Of a stretch of DNA of 8,686 nt, positions 1 through 5,829 are shown in pieces. The stretch is from NCBI GenBank assembly GCA_946482655.1, contig CAMLSA010000119.1, forward strand, positions 1-8,686, read 5' to 3'. The position numbers and the translations under genes were made by a program. A model generated the notes under the pieces. That model was not told the DNA's origin and searched no databases. It saw only the letters and a list, made by a program, of their open reading frames with translations. The DNA comes from an uncultured Sphingomonas sp. (GTDB lineage Bacteria; Pseudomonadota; Alphaproteobacteria; Sphingomonadales; Sphingomonadaceae). Every line of letters starts with the position of its first letter. Position 1 is the first letter of the stretch.

Positions 1-1326
1 ACGGCGCAGCGCGTTCTCGACGATGATGACCGCGCCGTCGACGATCAGGCCGAAATCGAGCGCGCCGAGGCTCATCAGGTTCGCCGAAACGCCGGCCTTG
101 AGCATGCCGGCGCTGGTCAGCAGCATCGTGATCGGGATGACGAGCGCCGCGATCAGCGCCGCCCGGAAATTGCCGAGTAGCAGGAAGAGAATGACGATGA
201 CGAGCAGCGCGCCTTCGGCGAGGTTCTTGGCGACGGTCTCGATCGTGGCGTTGACCAGCTTGGTGCGGTCGAGGATCGGCGTTGCGATGATGTCGACGGG
301 CAGCGACTTGTTGAGCGTCGCCAGGCGCTCGGAGATCCCCGTGGCGACGGTGCGGCTGTTCTCGCCAATCCGCATGATCGCGGTGCCGATCACCACCTCG
401 CGGCCGCGCTCGGAGGCCGACCCCATGCGCAGCGCCTGGCCGGTTTTCACGCTAGCGACCTGGGACAGCGTGATCGGGACACCCTCGCGCGTGGCGATCA
501 CCATGCTGGCGAGTTCGGCGGCGTTGCGCACCCGCGCATCCGAACGCACCGCGAGCACTTCGCCGTTGCGATTGATCGCGCCGGCGCCGGTGCTGACGTT
601 GTTGCGCTCAACCGCGCTGGCGAGATCGTTCAGGGAGAGGCCGAGCGCGGCGAGCCGCTGTGGATCGGGTGTGACCAGATATTGCTTCACATAGCCGCCG
701 AGCGAGTCGACCGCGGCGAGGCCCGGCGCCGAGCGCAACTGCGGACCGACGATCCAGTCCTGGACAGTCCGTAGATAGGTGGCCTTGTCGACCTCGCTGG
801 TCAGCCGGTCGCCTTCGGGCGTGATATAGCTGCCGTCGCGCTGCACGCCGGGCTCGCCATCCTTGTGCCGGACCTGGTCGAGTTCGCGCATCTCGACGGT
901 CCATTGGAAGATGTCGCCCAGACCGGTGGCGATCGGTCCCATCTGCGGCGTCACCGACGGCGGCAGCGCGCTTTCAGCGCCACGCATCCGTTCGGCAACC
1001 TGGGCGCGGGCGAAATAGATGTCGGTGCTGTCGGAGAAGACGGCGGTGACCTGCGCGAAGCCGTTGCGACTCAGCGACCAGGTCCGTTCGAGCCCGGGAA
1101 TGCCGGCGAGCGCGGTCTCGATCGGCCAGGTGACCTGCTTCTCGGCCTCGAACGGCGAAAGCGCGGGCGCGACGATATTGATCTGGACCTGGTTGTTGGT
1201 GATGTCGGGCACCGCGTCGATCGGCAGCCGGTATAGGGCCGTACCGCCGATGATCGTGGCGATAAGAGCGAGCAGCAGGACGAACCAGCGCCGCTCGACC
1301 GAGAAGGTGACGATCCGGTCGATCAT
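1..1326 (-). CDS. czcA: CzcA-type RND heavy-metal efflux pump, HME1 class (C-terminal part beyond left edge)
   Basis: Inner-membrane proton-driven pump of a CzcCBA tripartite system, exporting divalent cations (Co/Zn/Cd class). Only the first 442 residues of an expected ~1,040-1,080 are in the window, and the frame is open to position 1. Seen: TM1 at about residues 14-31, then the PIDAVPDITNNQVQI segment typical of CzcA, a long periplasmic domain with SYITPEGDRLTSEV and LRTVQDWIVGPQL, and TM2-TM4 at about 371-436. TM4 holds DFGLIVDGAVIIVEN (424-438). D424, D430 and E437 have the same spacing as the essential D402/D408/E415 of Cupriavidus CzcA, and this motif marks the divalent-metal HME1 subgroup. 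Start: ATG at 1326 has AGGAGG at 7-nt spacing; an ATG at 1332 (ATGA overlap with czcB) is in frame but lies too close to that site. Last gene of the operon inside the window. The exact metal is not determinable here. Confidence 0.95.
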   Translation of the reverse strand, partial: MIDRIVTFSVERRWFVLLLALIATIIGGTALYRLPIDAVPDITNNQVQINIVAPALSPFEAEKQVTWPIETALAGIPGLERTWSLSRNGFAQVTAVFSDSTDIYFARAQVAERMRGAESALPPSVTPQMGPIATGLGDIFQWTVEMRELDQVRHKDGEPGVQRDGSYITPEGDRLTSEVDKATYLRTVQDWIVGPQLRSAPGLAAVDSLGGYVKQYLVTPDPQRLAALGLSLNDLASAVERNNVSTGAGAINRNGEVLAVRSDARVRNAAELASMVIATREGVPITLSQVASVKTGQALRMGSASERGREVVIGTAIMRIGENSRTVATGISERLATLNKSLPVDIIATPILDRTKLVNATIETVAKNLAEGALLVIVILFLLLGNFRAALIAALVIPITMLLTSAGMLKAGVSANLMSLGALDFGLIVDGAVIIVENALRR

Positions 1327-1328
1327 GG

Positions 1329-2471
1329 TCATTCCTCCTCCTCGCCCGCGCCCTTGCCGAGCTCGGCCTTGAGCGTGAAGCTGTTGGCGGCGGCGACCTC
1401 TTCGGAGCCGTTCAGGCCGGCAAGGATCGTGACCTGATCGCCGCTGGGCGGGCCGACCTTCACCGGGACCGCCCTGAAGCCCTCGGCGGTTCGCACGAAC
1501 ACGACGGTCTTGCCTTCGATCGACTGGACCGCGACCTGCGGCACGGTGATCGCCTGACCGCCGGTCTTGCCGGGAAGCTGGATCGCGGCACTGATGCTTT
1601 CGCCGACCCGCCACTGGCCGCTGCGATTGTCCAGCGTCGCGATCACGGGAACGAGCCGGGTCTGCGCATCGAGCACCGGCGAGACGAAGGTGACGCGCGC
1701 GCTTCCCTGCCGGCCGGGCGCGGTGACCACGACCGGAGCACCCGGCCTGACGAGGCCGGCATCCGCCGGTGAGAGCGAAATCGACAGCGAGACGGTCGAC
1801 AGGTTGGCGACACGGTACAGTTCCGCGTCTGCGACCATGCTTTGCCCGAGCGTCGCCGATCGCGCGATGACCTGGCCGCTGATCGGCGACGGAAGCGCGA
1901 GCCGGTTCAGCGAACCCCCGCCGGCCCCGGCGGCGGAGAGCTGCTGCTGCGCCTGGCGCAAGGCGATACTCGCCTCGGCCGCCGCCGTCCGCGCGGCGAT
2001 CAGGTCCTGCTCCGGCGATACCCGCTCGGCGAACAGCTGTTGTTCGCGGCGAAGCTGGCTCTGGGCGAGCGCGGAGCGTGCCCGCGCCGCCTCCACCTCG
2101 CCCTTGAGTTGGGCCGCTTCCCGGCTTTCGATGACGGCGAGCGTGTCGCCGCGCCGCACCGTATCGCCGAGGTTTCGGGTCAGCGACACGACCCGGCCGC
2201 CGATCGCGGCCGACACGATCTGGATGCCCTGTGGATCGCCCTCGATCGTCGCCGGCAGCTCGATCGCGCCCGCCGTTCCGCCGACAGAAGGGCGAACCAG
2301 CAGAATGCCGGCCGCCTGGATCTGCTGGGGCGTCAGCGTCACGGCACCCCTGGGCGCGGGTTCCGGCTTCGCGTCATGGGCTTCGTTGGCGGTATCGGCC
2401 GCGCTGCCGCACGCGGCGAGCAGGGCTGTGAGCATGAGGGGCAGGATCGCCCGGACAGGAAGACGGGTCAT
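1329..2471 (-). CDS. czcB: CzcB-type membrane-fusion (periplasmic adaptor) protein, predicted lipoprotein
   Basis: Periplasmic adaptor linking CzcA to the CzcC outer-membrane channel. 380 aa. Seen: a hydrophobic N-terminus ending in a lipobox (LLAAC, Cys21), so predicted to be anchored by lipid rather than by a TM helix. Next come the first half of the lipoyl/barrel-sandwich (about 85-115, GGRVVSLTRNLGDTVRRGDT), a helical hairpin rich in Ala/Gln/Arg (about 118-180), the second lipoyl half (LALPSPISGQV, 191-201), a beta-barrel domain (about 225-300) and a membrane-proximal domain ending in NSFTLKAEL (363-371), a CzcB-family ending. The N-terminal region is short and lacks the His-rich metal-binding extension of the longer (~520 aa) Cupriavidus CzcB. 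Starts 4 bp after the czcC stop and ends 2 bp before the czcA ATG, indicating co-transcription and probable translational coupling. The family call is firm; the metal is inferred from czcA. Confidence 0.93.
   Translation of the reverse strand: MTRLPVRAILPLMLTALLAACGSAADTANEAHDAKPEPAPRGAVTLTPQQIQAAGILLVRPSVGGTAGAIELPATIEGDPQGIQIVSAAIGGRVVSLTRNLGDTVRRGDTLAVIESREAAQLKGEVEAARARSALAQSQLRREQQLFAERVSPEQDLIAARTAAAEASIALRQAQQQLSAAGAGGGSLNRLALPSPISGQVIARSATLGQSMVADAELYRVANLSTVSLSISLSPADAGLVRPGAPVVVTAPGRQGSARVTFVSPVLDAQTRLVPVIATLDNRSGQWRVGESISAAIQLPGKTGGQAITVPQVAVQSIEGKTVVFVRTAEGFRAVPVKVGPPSGDQVTILAGLNGSEEVAAANSFTLKAELGKGAGEEEE
1334..1339 (-). promoter_or_regulatory. Strong ribosome binding site of czcA, inside the 3' end of czcB
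   Basis: On the minus strand AGGAGG sits 7 nt before the ATG at 1326. It lies within the run of Glu codons that ends CzcB, so the acidic tail GEEEE and the czcA Shine-Dalgarno are the same bases. The spacing decides the start in favour of 1326 over the ATG at 1332. Confidence 0.7.
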
Positions 2472-2475
2472 CGGC

Positions 2476-3735
2476 TCAATCTTTCGTGAAATTGGGGGCG
2501 GCCGTCGTCAGACGGTCCCGCCGCGCCAGGGCATCGTGATAGGTGGCGAGCGCATCGATCGCGGCCGCGCGCGTTTCGGAAAGCGTGCGCTCGGCATCGA
2601 GCAGGTCGAGTTGGCCAAACTTGCCTTCGCGATAGCCGATCCTGGCGATGCGGGCGGATTCGAGCGCCGCGGCGAGGGCCGGACCGCTAGCGGTTCGCGC
2701 TGTCGTCGCCGCGTTCGCGACTTCCGCTTCGGCCGCCGCGATAGCCTGGGCCGCCTCCAGTTCGAGGGCGCGGCGCTGCGCGTCGCTCTGGTCGCGTTCC
2801 GCGCGTGCCTGGGCAATGGCGGCGCTGCCATTGTTGAAGACCGGAAACGGGATCGAGACGCCGAACACGGCGGCCGTATCGTCGGTGGCGGCAAGCCGCC
2901 GCGCACTCGCGCTCAAGGTGATGTCCGGCACCCGCTGCGATCGCGCCAGCCGGACTTGGGCATCAGCGGTGGCGACGTCCGCCCGCGCCGCTGCCAGGGC
3001 CAGCGTGCCGACGGGATCGGCCTGCACCGTCGGCCCGTAGCCGCCGACCCGGTCGAACCACGCCATGTCGAGCGGTCCGGAGATCGGTTGCCCGATCCGG
3101 CGGGCCAGATTGGCACGGGCGACCGCGAGCGTGCGTGCAGCGCGCTCGGCGGCGGCATCGGCATTGATGCGCAGCACGTCGGCGCGTTGTTCCTCGATCG
3201 GCGAGGCGCGGCCCGCGCGGACGCGGACTTGCGCCGCGCGCGATGCTTCGGCGGCGACGGCGGCCTGTTCGCGGGCGGTTGCCAGCCGGCGTTCCGCGGC
3301 AACGGCCTCGACATAGGCCTGAGTGACGGCAAGCCCGAGGTCGGCCATCGCGCCTGCCGCGGCGATCTGTGCCCGATTGCTGCGGGCATCCGCCACGGCG
3401 ATGCGGGCCGAGCGTTTGCCGCCCAGTTCGATCGGCAGTTCGACGCCGGCGGTCGTCTCGGCGCTGCGGAGGCCGCGATATTGGCCGCTGCCCGCGACAT
3501 TCTCGGTCTGGGCGACAATCGAGGGGTTGGGGCGCAGGCCGGCGACGCTGCGCGCGGCATCGGCCGACCGGATGCCGGCCGATGCCGCTTCGATCGATGG
3601 CGCCGACGCGCCGGCCAGCTCCAGCGCGCGCTCGAGCGTGAAGGTCGGACCGGCCGATACCGGTACGGTCGTTTGCGCCTGCGCGATCGATACGCAGGAC
3701 GACACGGCCAGAAGGGCCGCAAGGATACGGTGCAT
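2476..3735 (-). CDS. czcC: CzcC-type outer-membrane efflux channel (TolC/OEP family)
   Basis: Outer-membrane channel of the CzcCBA pump; TolC-like proteins trimerise into a beta-barrel with a long periplasmic alpha-tunnel. 419 aa, the usual length for CzcC. Seen: a Sec signal peptide with likely cleavage after AQA (residue 20), two OEP repeats (about 35-215 and 240-410) with long Ala/Arg-rich helices, and the CzcC-type landmarks VELPIELGGKRSARIA (98-113), RVRAGRASPIEEQRA (171-185), GVSIPFPVFNNGSAA (292-306) and YREGKFGQLDLLDAERTL (368-385). There is no Cys in a lipobox position, so it appears not to be lipidated, unlike some OEP proteins. Start: ATG at 3735 preceded on the minus strand by GGGAGA at about 7 nt. 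First gene of the tight czcCBA block, 54 bp after the His-rich gene. GC-rich codon use matches the neighbours. Confidence 0.94.
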   Translation of the reverse strand: MHRILAALLAVSSCVSIAQAQTTVPVSAGPTFTLERALELAGASAPSIEAASAGIRSADAARSVAGLRPNPSIVAQTENVAGSGQYRGLRSAETTAGVELPIELGGKRSARIAVADARSNRAQIAAAGAMADLGLAVTQAYVEAVAAERRLATAREQAAVAAEASRAAQVRVRAGRASPIEEQRADVLRINADAAAERAARTLAVARANLARRIGQPISGPLDMAWFDRVGGYGPTVQADPVGTLALAAARADVATADAQVRLARSQRVPDITLSASARRLAATDDTAAVFGVSIPFPVFNNGSAAIAQARAERDQSDAQRRALELEAAQAIAAAEAEVANAATTARTASGPALAAALESARIARIGYREGKFGQLDLLDAERTLSETRAAAIDALATYHDALARRDRLTTAAPNFTKD

Positions 3736-3789
3736 GAAGGAGTCTCCCGACGAACCAGGTCGGACCCTCGAGCGAGGGCCGGCGATGCG

Positions 3790-4125
3790 TCAGGCTCGCG
3801 GAGGACGGAGCGCCGGGTCGGGAATGGCCGGCGCCAGGTACACTGCCGGATGCGGCGCGAAATCCTCGGCCAGCTTCATCGGCTGCGCCGTGACATCGCC
3901 CGGTGCCAAAACGCCGATCTGGTGGTTGTGGCAGCCGCCATGATGATGCGGATAGGGTTTGTCGCTGTCGGCCGCGACATGGTCGCCGTCGCCCGGCGTG
4001 TGGACTGACAGTTCGGCGGCAGGCGCCTCGATGCAGCCCGTTCCCTCGCCGGCATGCGCCAGCGCGCTCATTCCGAGCGACAGGATAAGCGCGAGGCTCG
4101 CAAACAGGGACAGCAGCCGGGGCAT
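3790..4125 (-). CDS. Small secreted His-rich protein of unknown function, CzcI-like by position
   Basis: 111 aa. Seen: signal peptide MPRLLSLFASLALILSLG... with likely cleavage after AHA (residue 25), leaving a mature chain of about 86 aa. It carries a potential metal ligand cluster, PHHHGGCHNHQ (residues 59-69), plus Cys31, His42, His49 and His92. The C-terminus is Pro/Ala-rich. I do not recognise a defined domain. In Cupriavidus a small periplasmic protein, CzcI, is encoded just before czcC; position and His content fit a similar metal-buffering or regulatory role, but this is inference and not sequence homology that I can show. The same frame is open upstream: an alternative ATG at 4182, 4 nt after the CDF stop, would add 19 residues rich in Arg/Pro before the signal peptide. 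I prefer 4125 because it gives a normal signal peptide, though its Shine-Dalgarno is weak. It lies between the CDF and czcC genes on the same strand, so is probably in the operon. Confidence 0.72.
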   Translation of the reverse strand: MPRLLSLFASLALILSLGMSALAHAGEGTGCIEAPAAELSVHTPGDGDHVAADSDKPYPHHHGGCHNHQIGVLAPGDVTAQPMKLAEDFAPHPAVYLAPAIPDPALRPPRA

Positions 4126-4127
4126 CG

Positions 4128-4158
4128 CCCCGCTACCTGCCCGCCGCAAGCCGCGGGG
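4128..4158 (-). other. Inverted repeat next to the start of the His-rich gene
   Basis: CCCCGC (4128-4133) and GCGGGG (4153-4158) can pair as a 6-bp GC stem with a 19-nt loop. In the minus-strand transcript the second arm lies 2 nt before the ATG at 4125, so folding could mask the ribosome binding region. No U-run follows, so it does not look like a terminator. If translation begins at 4182 these bases are coding. Confidence 0.3.
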
Positions 4159-4186
4159 TAAAGGTCGAAGTGCCGGCTGCATCCCT

Positions 4187-4825
4187 TCAGTCCAGCTGCG
4201 CCGTGCCCGGTCGCCCGCGAAAGACGGGCCATGCGCTGGAGAGCACCGAGAGAGCGGAGCGAAGAAAGATCGCGGCGATGATCGCGGCGATGACGATGTC
4301 GGGCCAGAACGAACCCGACACTGCGACCAGCGCGCCCGCCGCGAGCACACCGATGTTCGAGGCGACATCGTTGCGCGAGCATTCGAAGGTCGAGCGCATG
4401 TTCACGTTGAGCTTGCGGAAGCGCCACAGCAGGGCGAGGCAGAAGCCGTTGGCGAGCAGCGCGATAGCGCTGAAGATCATCATGAGGCGGCTCGACGGCG
4501 TGACGCCATTGCCGATCTTGGAGGCGATCTCGATGAGGATGCCGAGCCCGAAGGCGAGAATGATGAGGCCCTTGGTCAGCGCCGCGCCGGCCTGCCAGCG
4601 CGTGCCGCGCGACAGCGCATAGAGGCTGAGCGCATAGACGAAGGCATCGCCCAGCATGTCGACCGAATCCGCCATCAACGCGCTCGACTGCGCGACGACG
4701 CCGGCCCCGAACTCGGCCACGAACATGGCGATGTTGACGATCATGACGATCACCAGCACGCGCCGCTGGTCGCCCCGCGCCAGCACGTCCAAGGTCTCGC
4801 TCTTCCTGGAGCAACAGTCGTCCAC
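4187..4825 (-). CDS. Short CDF-type cation transporter (MerR-regulated family)
   Basis: Inner-membrane cation/proton antiporter expected to move a divalent metal from cytoplasm to periplasm. 212 aa. Seen: N-terminal DDCCS (2-6), a possible metal-capture patch, then about six hydrophobic segments (around 23-45, 48-72, 80-101, 112-134, 153-170, 173-195). TM2 holds SSALMADSVDMLGDA, giving D56 and D60; TM5 holds ECSRNDVASN, giving C149 and D153. Aligned with E. coli YiiP (D45/D49, H153/D157) the site is D-D/C-D, with Cys replacing His. The C-terminal cytoplasmic metal-binding domain of ordinary ~300-aa CDF proteins is absent; the chain ends about 15 residues after TM6. From memory, the CSRND variant belongs to a recurrent group of short transporters beside merR genes, so it is probably not decay. 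Start is GTG at 4825, with AAGGG at 7 nt and an in-frame stop upstream at 4847-4849. First gene behind the MerR-type promoter. Confidence 0.88.
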   Translation of the reverse strand: MDDCCSRKSETLDVLARGDQRRVLVIVMIVNIAMFVAEFGAGVVAQSSALMADSVDMLGDAFVYALSLYALSRGTRWQAGAALTKGLIILAFGLGILIEIASKIGNGVTPSSRLMMIFSAIALLANGFCLALLWRFRKLNVNMRSTFECSRNDVASNIGVLAAGALVAVSGSFWPDIVIAAIIAAIFLRSALSVLSSAWPVFRGRPGTAQLD

Positions 4826-4862
4826 GCGCCTTCCCTTGTCCTCGACTCAGGCTTTGGACCGC

Positions 4863-4893
4863 CTTATGCACCCTGTAGCAACTACAGGGTCAA
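4863..4893 (-). promoter_or_regulatory. MerR-activated promoter driving the CDF-czcCBA operon
   Basis: On the minus strand, -35 TTGACC (4888-4893) and -10 CATAAG (4863-4868) are separated by 19 bp. Ordinary sigma-70 promoters have about 17 bp; the 19-20-bp spacer is the hallmark of promoters that MerR-family activators correct by bending and untwisting the DNA. The operator palindrome fills the spacer. Predicted transcription start is near 4856, giving a leader of about 30 nt before the GTG at 4825. Layout closely resembles E. coli zntA and copA promoters. The sensor gene starts 4 bp beyond the -35, so its product is the obvious regulator. Confidence 0.85.
4870..4890. promoter_or_regulatory. 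MerR-family operator, perfect 9-3-9 palindrome
   Basis: Arms ACCCTGTAG (4870-4878) and CTACAGGGT (4882-4890) are exact reverse complements around the centre CAA. Length, symmetry and position inside the 19-bp spacer fit a MerR-family dimer site. The right arm ends 6 bp before the regulator's own ATG, so binding should also repress or autoregulate the regulator. Confidence 0.85.
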
Positions 4894-4896
4894 GCG

Positions 4897-5298
4897 ATGA
4901 AAATCGGTGAGATGGCGTCGGCGACCGCGACCAATATCGAGACGGTCCGCTATTATGAGAAGATCGGGCTGCTGCCACTGCCGGCGCGAGACGCGGCCAA
5001 CTACCGCAGCTACGGCCCGGAACATCTGGCCCGCCTATCCTTCATCCGGCGCGCGCGCGATCTCGGTTTCACGCTCGACCAGGTCCGCGAACTGCTTGGC
5101 CTTGCCGACCATCGCGATCGGTCCTGCGCGGCCGTCGACGCGATCGCGACCACGCACCTGACCGAGATCGACCGCAAGATCGCCGATCTTCAGGCGCTGC
5201 GCGGCGAGCTCGGCCGCCTGCTCGGCGACTGCCGCCAGGGAACGGTGGCCGAATGCCTGATCATCGAGACGCTGGCGCCGGCGGGCTTGCCGCGGTGA
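4897..5298 (+). CDS. MerR-family metal-responsive transcriptional regulator
   Basis: Cytoplasmic metal sensor and DNA-distorting activator. 133 aa, normal for metal-sensing MerR proteins. Seen: N-terminal winged helix-turn-helix MKIGEMASATATNIETVRYYE with the family-typical RYYEKIGLLP (18-27) and NYRSYGPEHLARLSFIRRARDLGF (35-58), a dimerisation helix (about 78-108), and the metal loop. Likely ligands are Cys77 at the start of the dimer helix, Cys112 and Cys120 (C-X7-C, followed by LIIETL). Cys77 is the residue found in divalent-metal sensors (ZntR, CadR, PbrR, MerR), where CueR has Ser; the X7 loop length, however, equals that of CueR. The divergent target operon encodes divalent-type exporters, so a Zn/Cd/Co/Pb-type sensor is the better guess, and I leave it unnamed. 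Start at 4897 gives the canonical N-terminus; its AGGG ribosome-binding candidate (4886-4889) lies inside the operator. Confidence 0.92.
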   Translation: MKIGEMASATATNIETVRYYEKIGLLPLPARDAANYRSYGPEHLARLSFIRRARDLGFTLDQVRELLGLADHRDRSCAAVDAIATTHLTEIDRKIADLQALRGELGRLLGDCRQGTVAECLIIETLAPAGLPR

Positions 5299-5424
5299 TA
5301 ACCGCCGTCAGCGCCATCCACTTCGCGTGAAGCCACCCTTCAATGCGAATGACCATGCCGACGGATCCCGAACATCTAATAGCTCGATCATAGCGCCGGA
5401 CGGGCTGGCGCCATAATCGGCCGG

Positions 5425-5817
5425 TCAGGGCTGCTTGTGGATCGCGGTTACTTCGCCCGCGTTGCCGGTGAGCGTGAGATCGAAATCGACCTTGTCGCCG
5501 ACCTTCGCGGCATCGAGGATCACGGGCGCGGCCTTGAACGCCATCGTCATAGCCGGCCACTTCGCCTCGGGGATCGGGCCATGGTCGAGCGTGATCGTGC
5601 CCGCCGCCTTGTCGACGGCAGTGATGGTGCCGTGGCCCTTGGCCATGATCGGCGCGTTCGCAGGCATCGCCATGTTACCCATGTCGCTGCTCATCGTCTG
5701 GCTCGCCGCCGGGGCTGTCTGGTTGGCCTCGGCTGCGACGGGCGTCTCCGCCTTCTTGCCGCACGCGGCGGTGAGGGCGACGAGGCTGAGGGCAATGGTC
5801 AGTCGTGTATGCTTCAT
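5425..5817 (-). CDS. cusF: CusF-like periplasmic copper/silver-binding lipoprotein
   Basis: Periplasmic metallochaperone expected to bind Cu+/Ag+ and pass it to the CusCBA pump. 130 aa. Seen: a lipoprotein signal with lipobox LTAAC (Cys19), then a low-complexity linker with four Met in ten residues (M42, M46, M49, M51), then the CusF OB-fold domain (about 58-128). The domain holds HGPIPEAKWPAMTMAF: His79, Trp87, Met90 and Met92 correspond to E. coli CusF H36, W44, M47 and M49, the residues of the unusual Cu(I)-tryptophan site. Spacing of W and the two Met (W-X2-M-X-M) is exact. E. coli CusF is a soluble ~110-aa protein; the lipid anchor here differs. Starts 11 bp after the cusA stop, so surely co-transcribed with it. 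It converges on the MerR gene with a 126-bp gap that holds no other gene. Confidence 0.92.
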   Translation of the reverse strand: MKHTRLTIALSLVALTAACGKKAETPVAAEANQTAPAASQTMSSDMGNMAMPANAPIMAKGHGTITAVDKAAGTITLDHGPIPEAKWPAMTMAFKAAPVILDAAKVGDKVDFDLTLTGNAGEVTAIHKQP

Positions 5818-5823
5818 GGTCTT

Positions 5824-5829
5824 CTCCTT
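5824..5829 (-). promoter_or_regulatory. Ribosome binding site of cusF, touching the cusA stop codon
   Basis: On the minus strand AAGGAG ends 6 nt before the cusF ATG at 5817; its first base is the last base of the cusA TGA. This arrangement suggests translational coupling of the chaperone to the pump. Confidence 0.65.

Noticed and set aside
23..694. 223-codon plus-strand open frame opposite czcA
   Set aside because: It is antisense to a clear CzcA reading frame ending in the HME1 signature, and the translation has no recognisable protein features.
3765..3778. CCCTC/GAGGG hairpin between the His-rich gene and czcC
   Set aside because: It is a 5-bp stem without a U-run, in a 54-bp gap inside a co-directional cluster; too weak to call a terminator or attenuator.
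1567..4008. 813-codon plus-strand open frame across czcB and czcC
   Set aside because: It is the antisense shadow of GC-rich genes: the translation is Arg/Gly/Ala-rich with no domain, while the minus strand gives full CzcB and CzcC with all family motifs.
4126..4368. Long N-terminal extension of the His-rich gene (ATG at 4368)
   Set aside because: The extra residues are Arg/Ser-rich, overlap the CDF gene and precede a normal signal peptide, so a start at 4125 (or at most 4182) is more credible.
4068..4871. Longer minus-strand frame of 267 codons overlapping the CDF gene
   Set aside because: It is in a different frame from the CDF and is Arg-rich without domains. It would also begin within the promoter and operator.
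4854..4881. TTGGAC-N16-TAGCAA as a plus-strand merR promoter
   Set aside because: The -10 matches the consensus at only three of six bases and would leave almost no leader, so I do not annotate it as a feature.
3959..4900. 313-codon plus-strand frame opposite the CDF gene
   Set aside because: It is rich in Arg/Asp/His/Glu with no hydrophobic pattern; the minus-strand frame gives a membrane transporter with CDF motifs.
5393..5411. Stem-loop GCGCC/GGCGC in the gap between cusF and merR, considered as a terminator
   Set aside because: The stem is only 5 bp with a 9-nt loop and no T-run on either side. The 126-bp gap (5299-5424) otherwise shows no gene or clear signal; Rho-dependent termination is possible but not visible.
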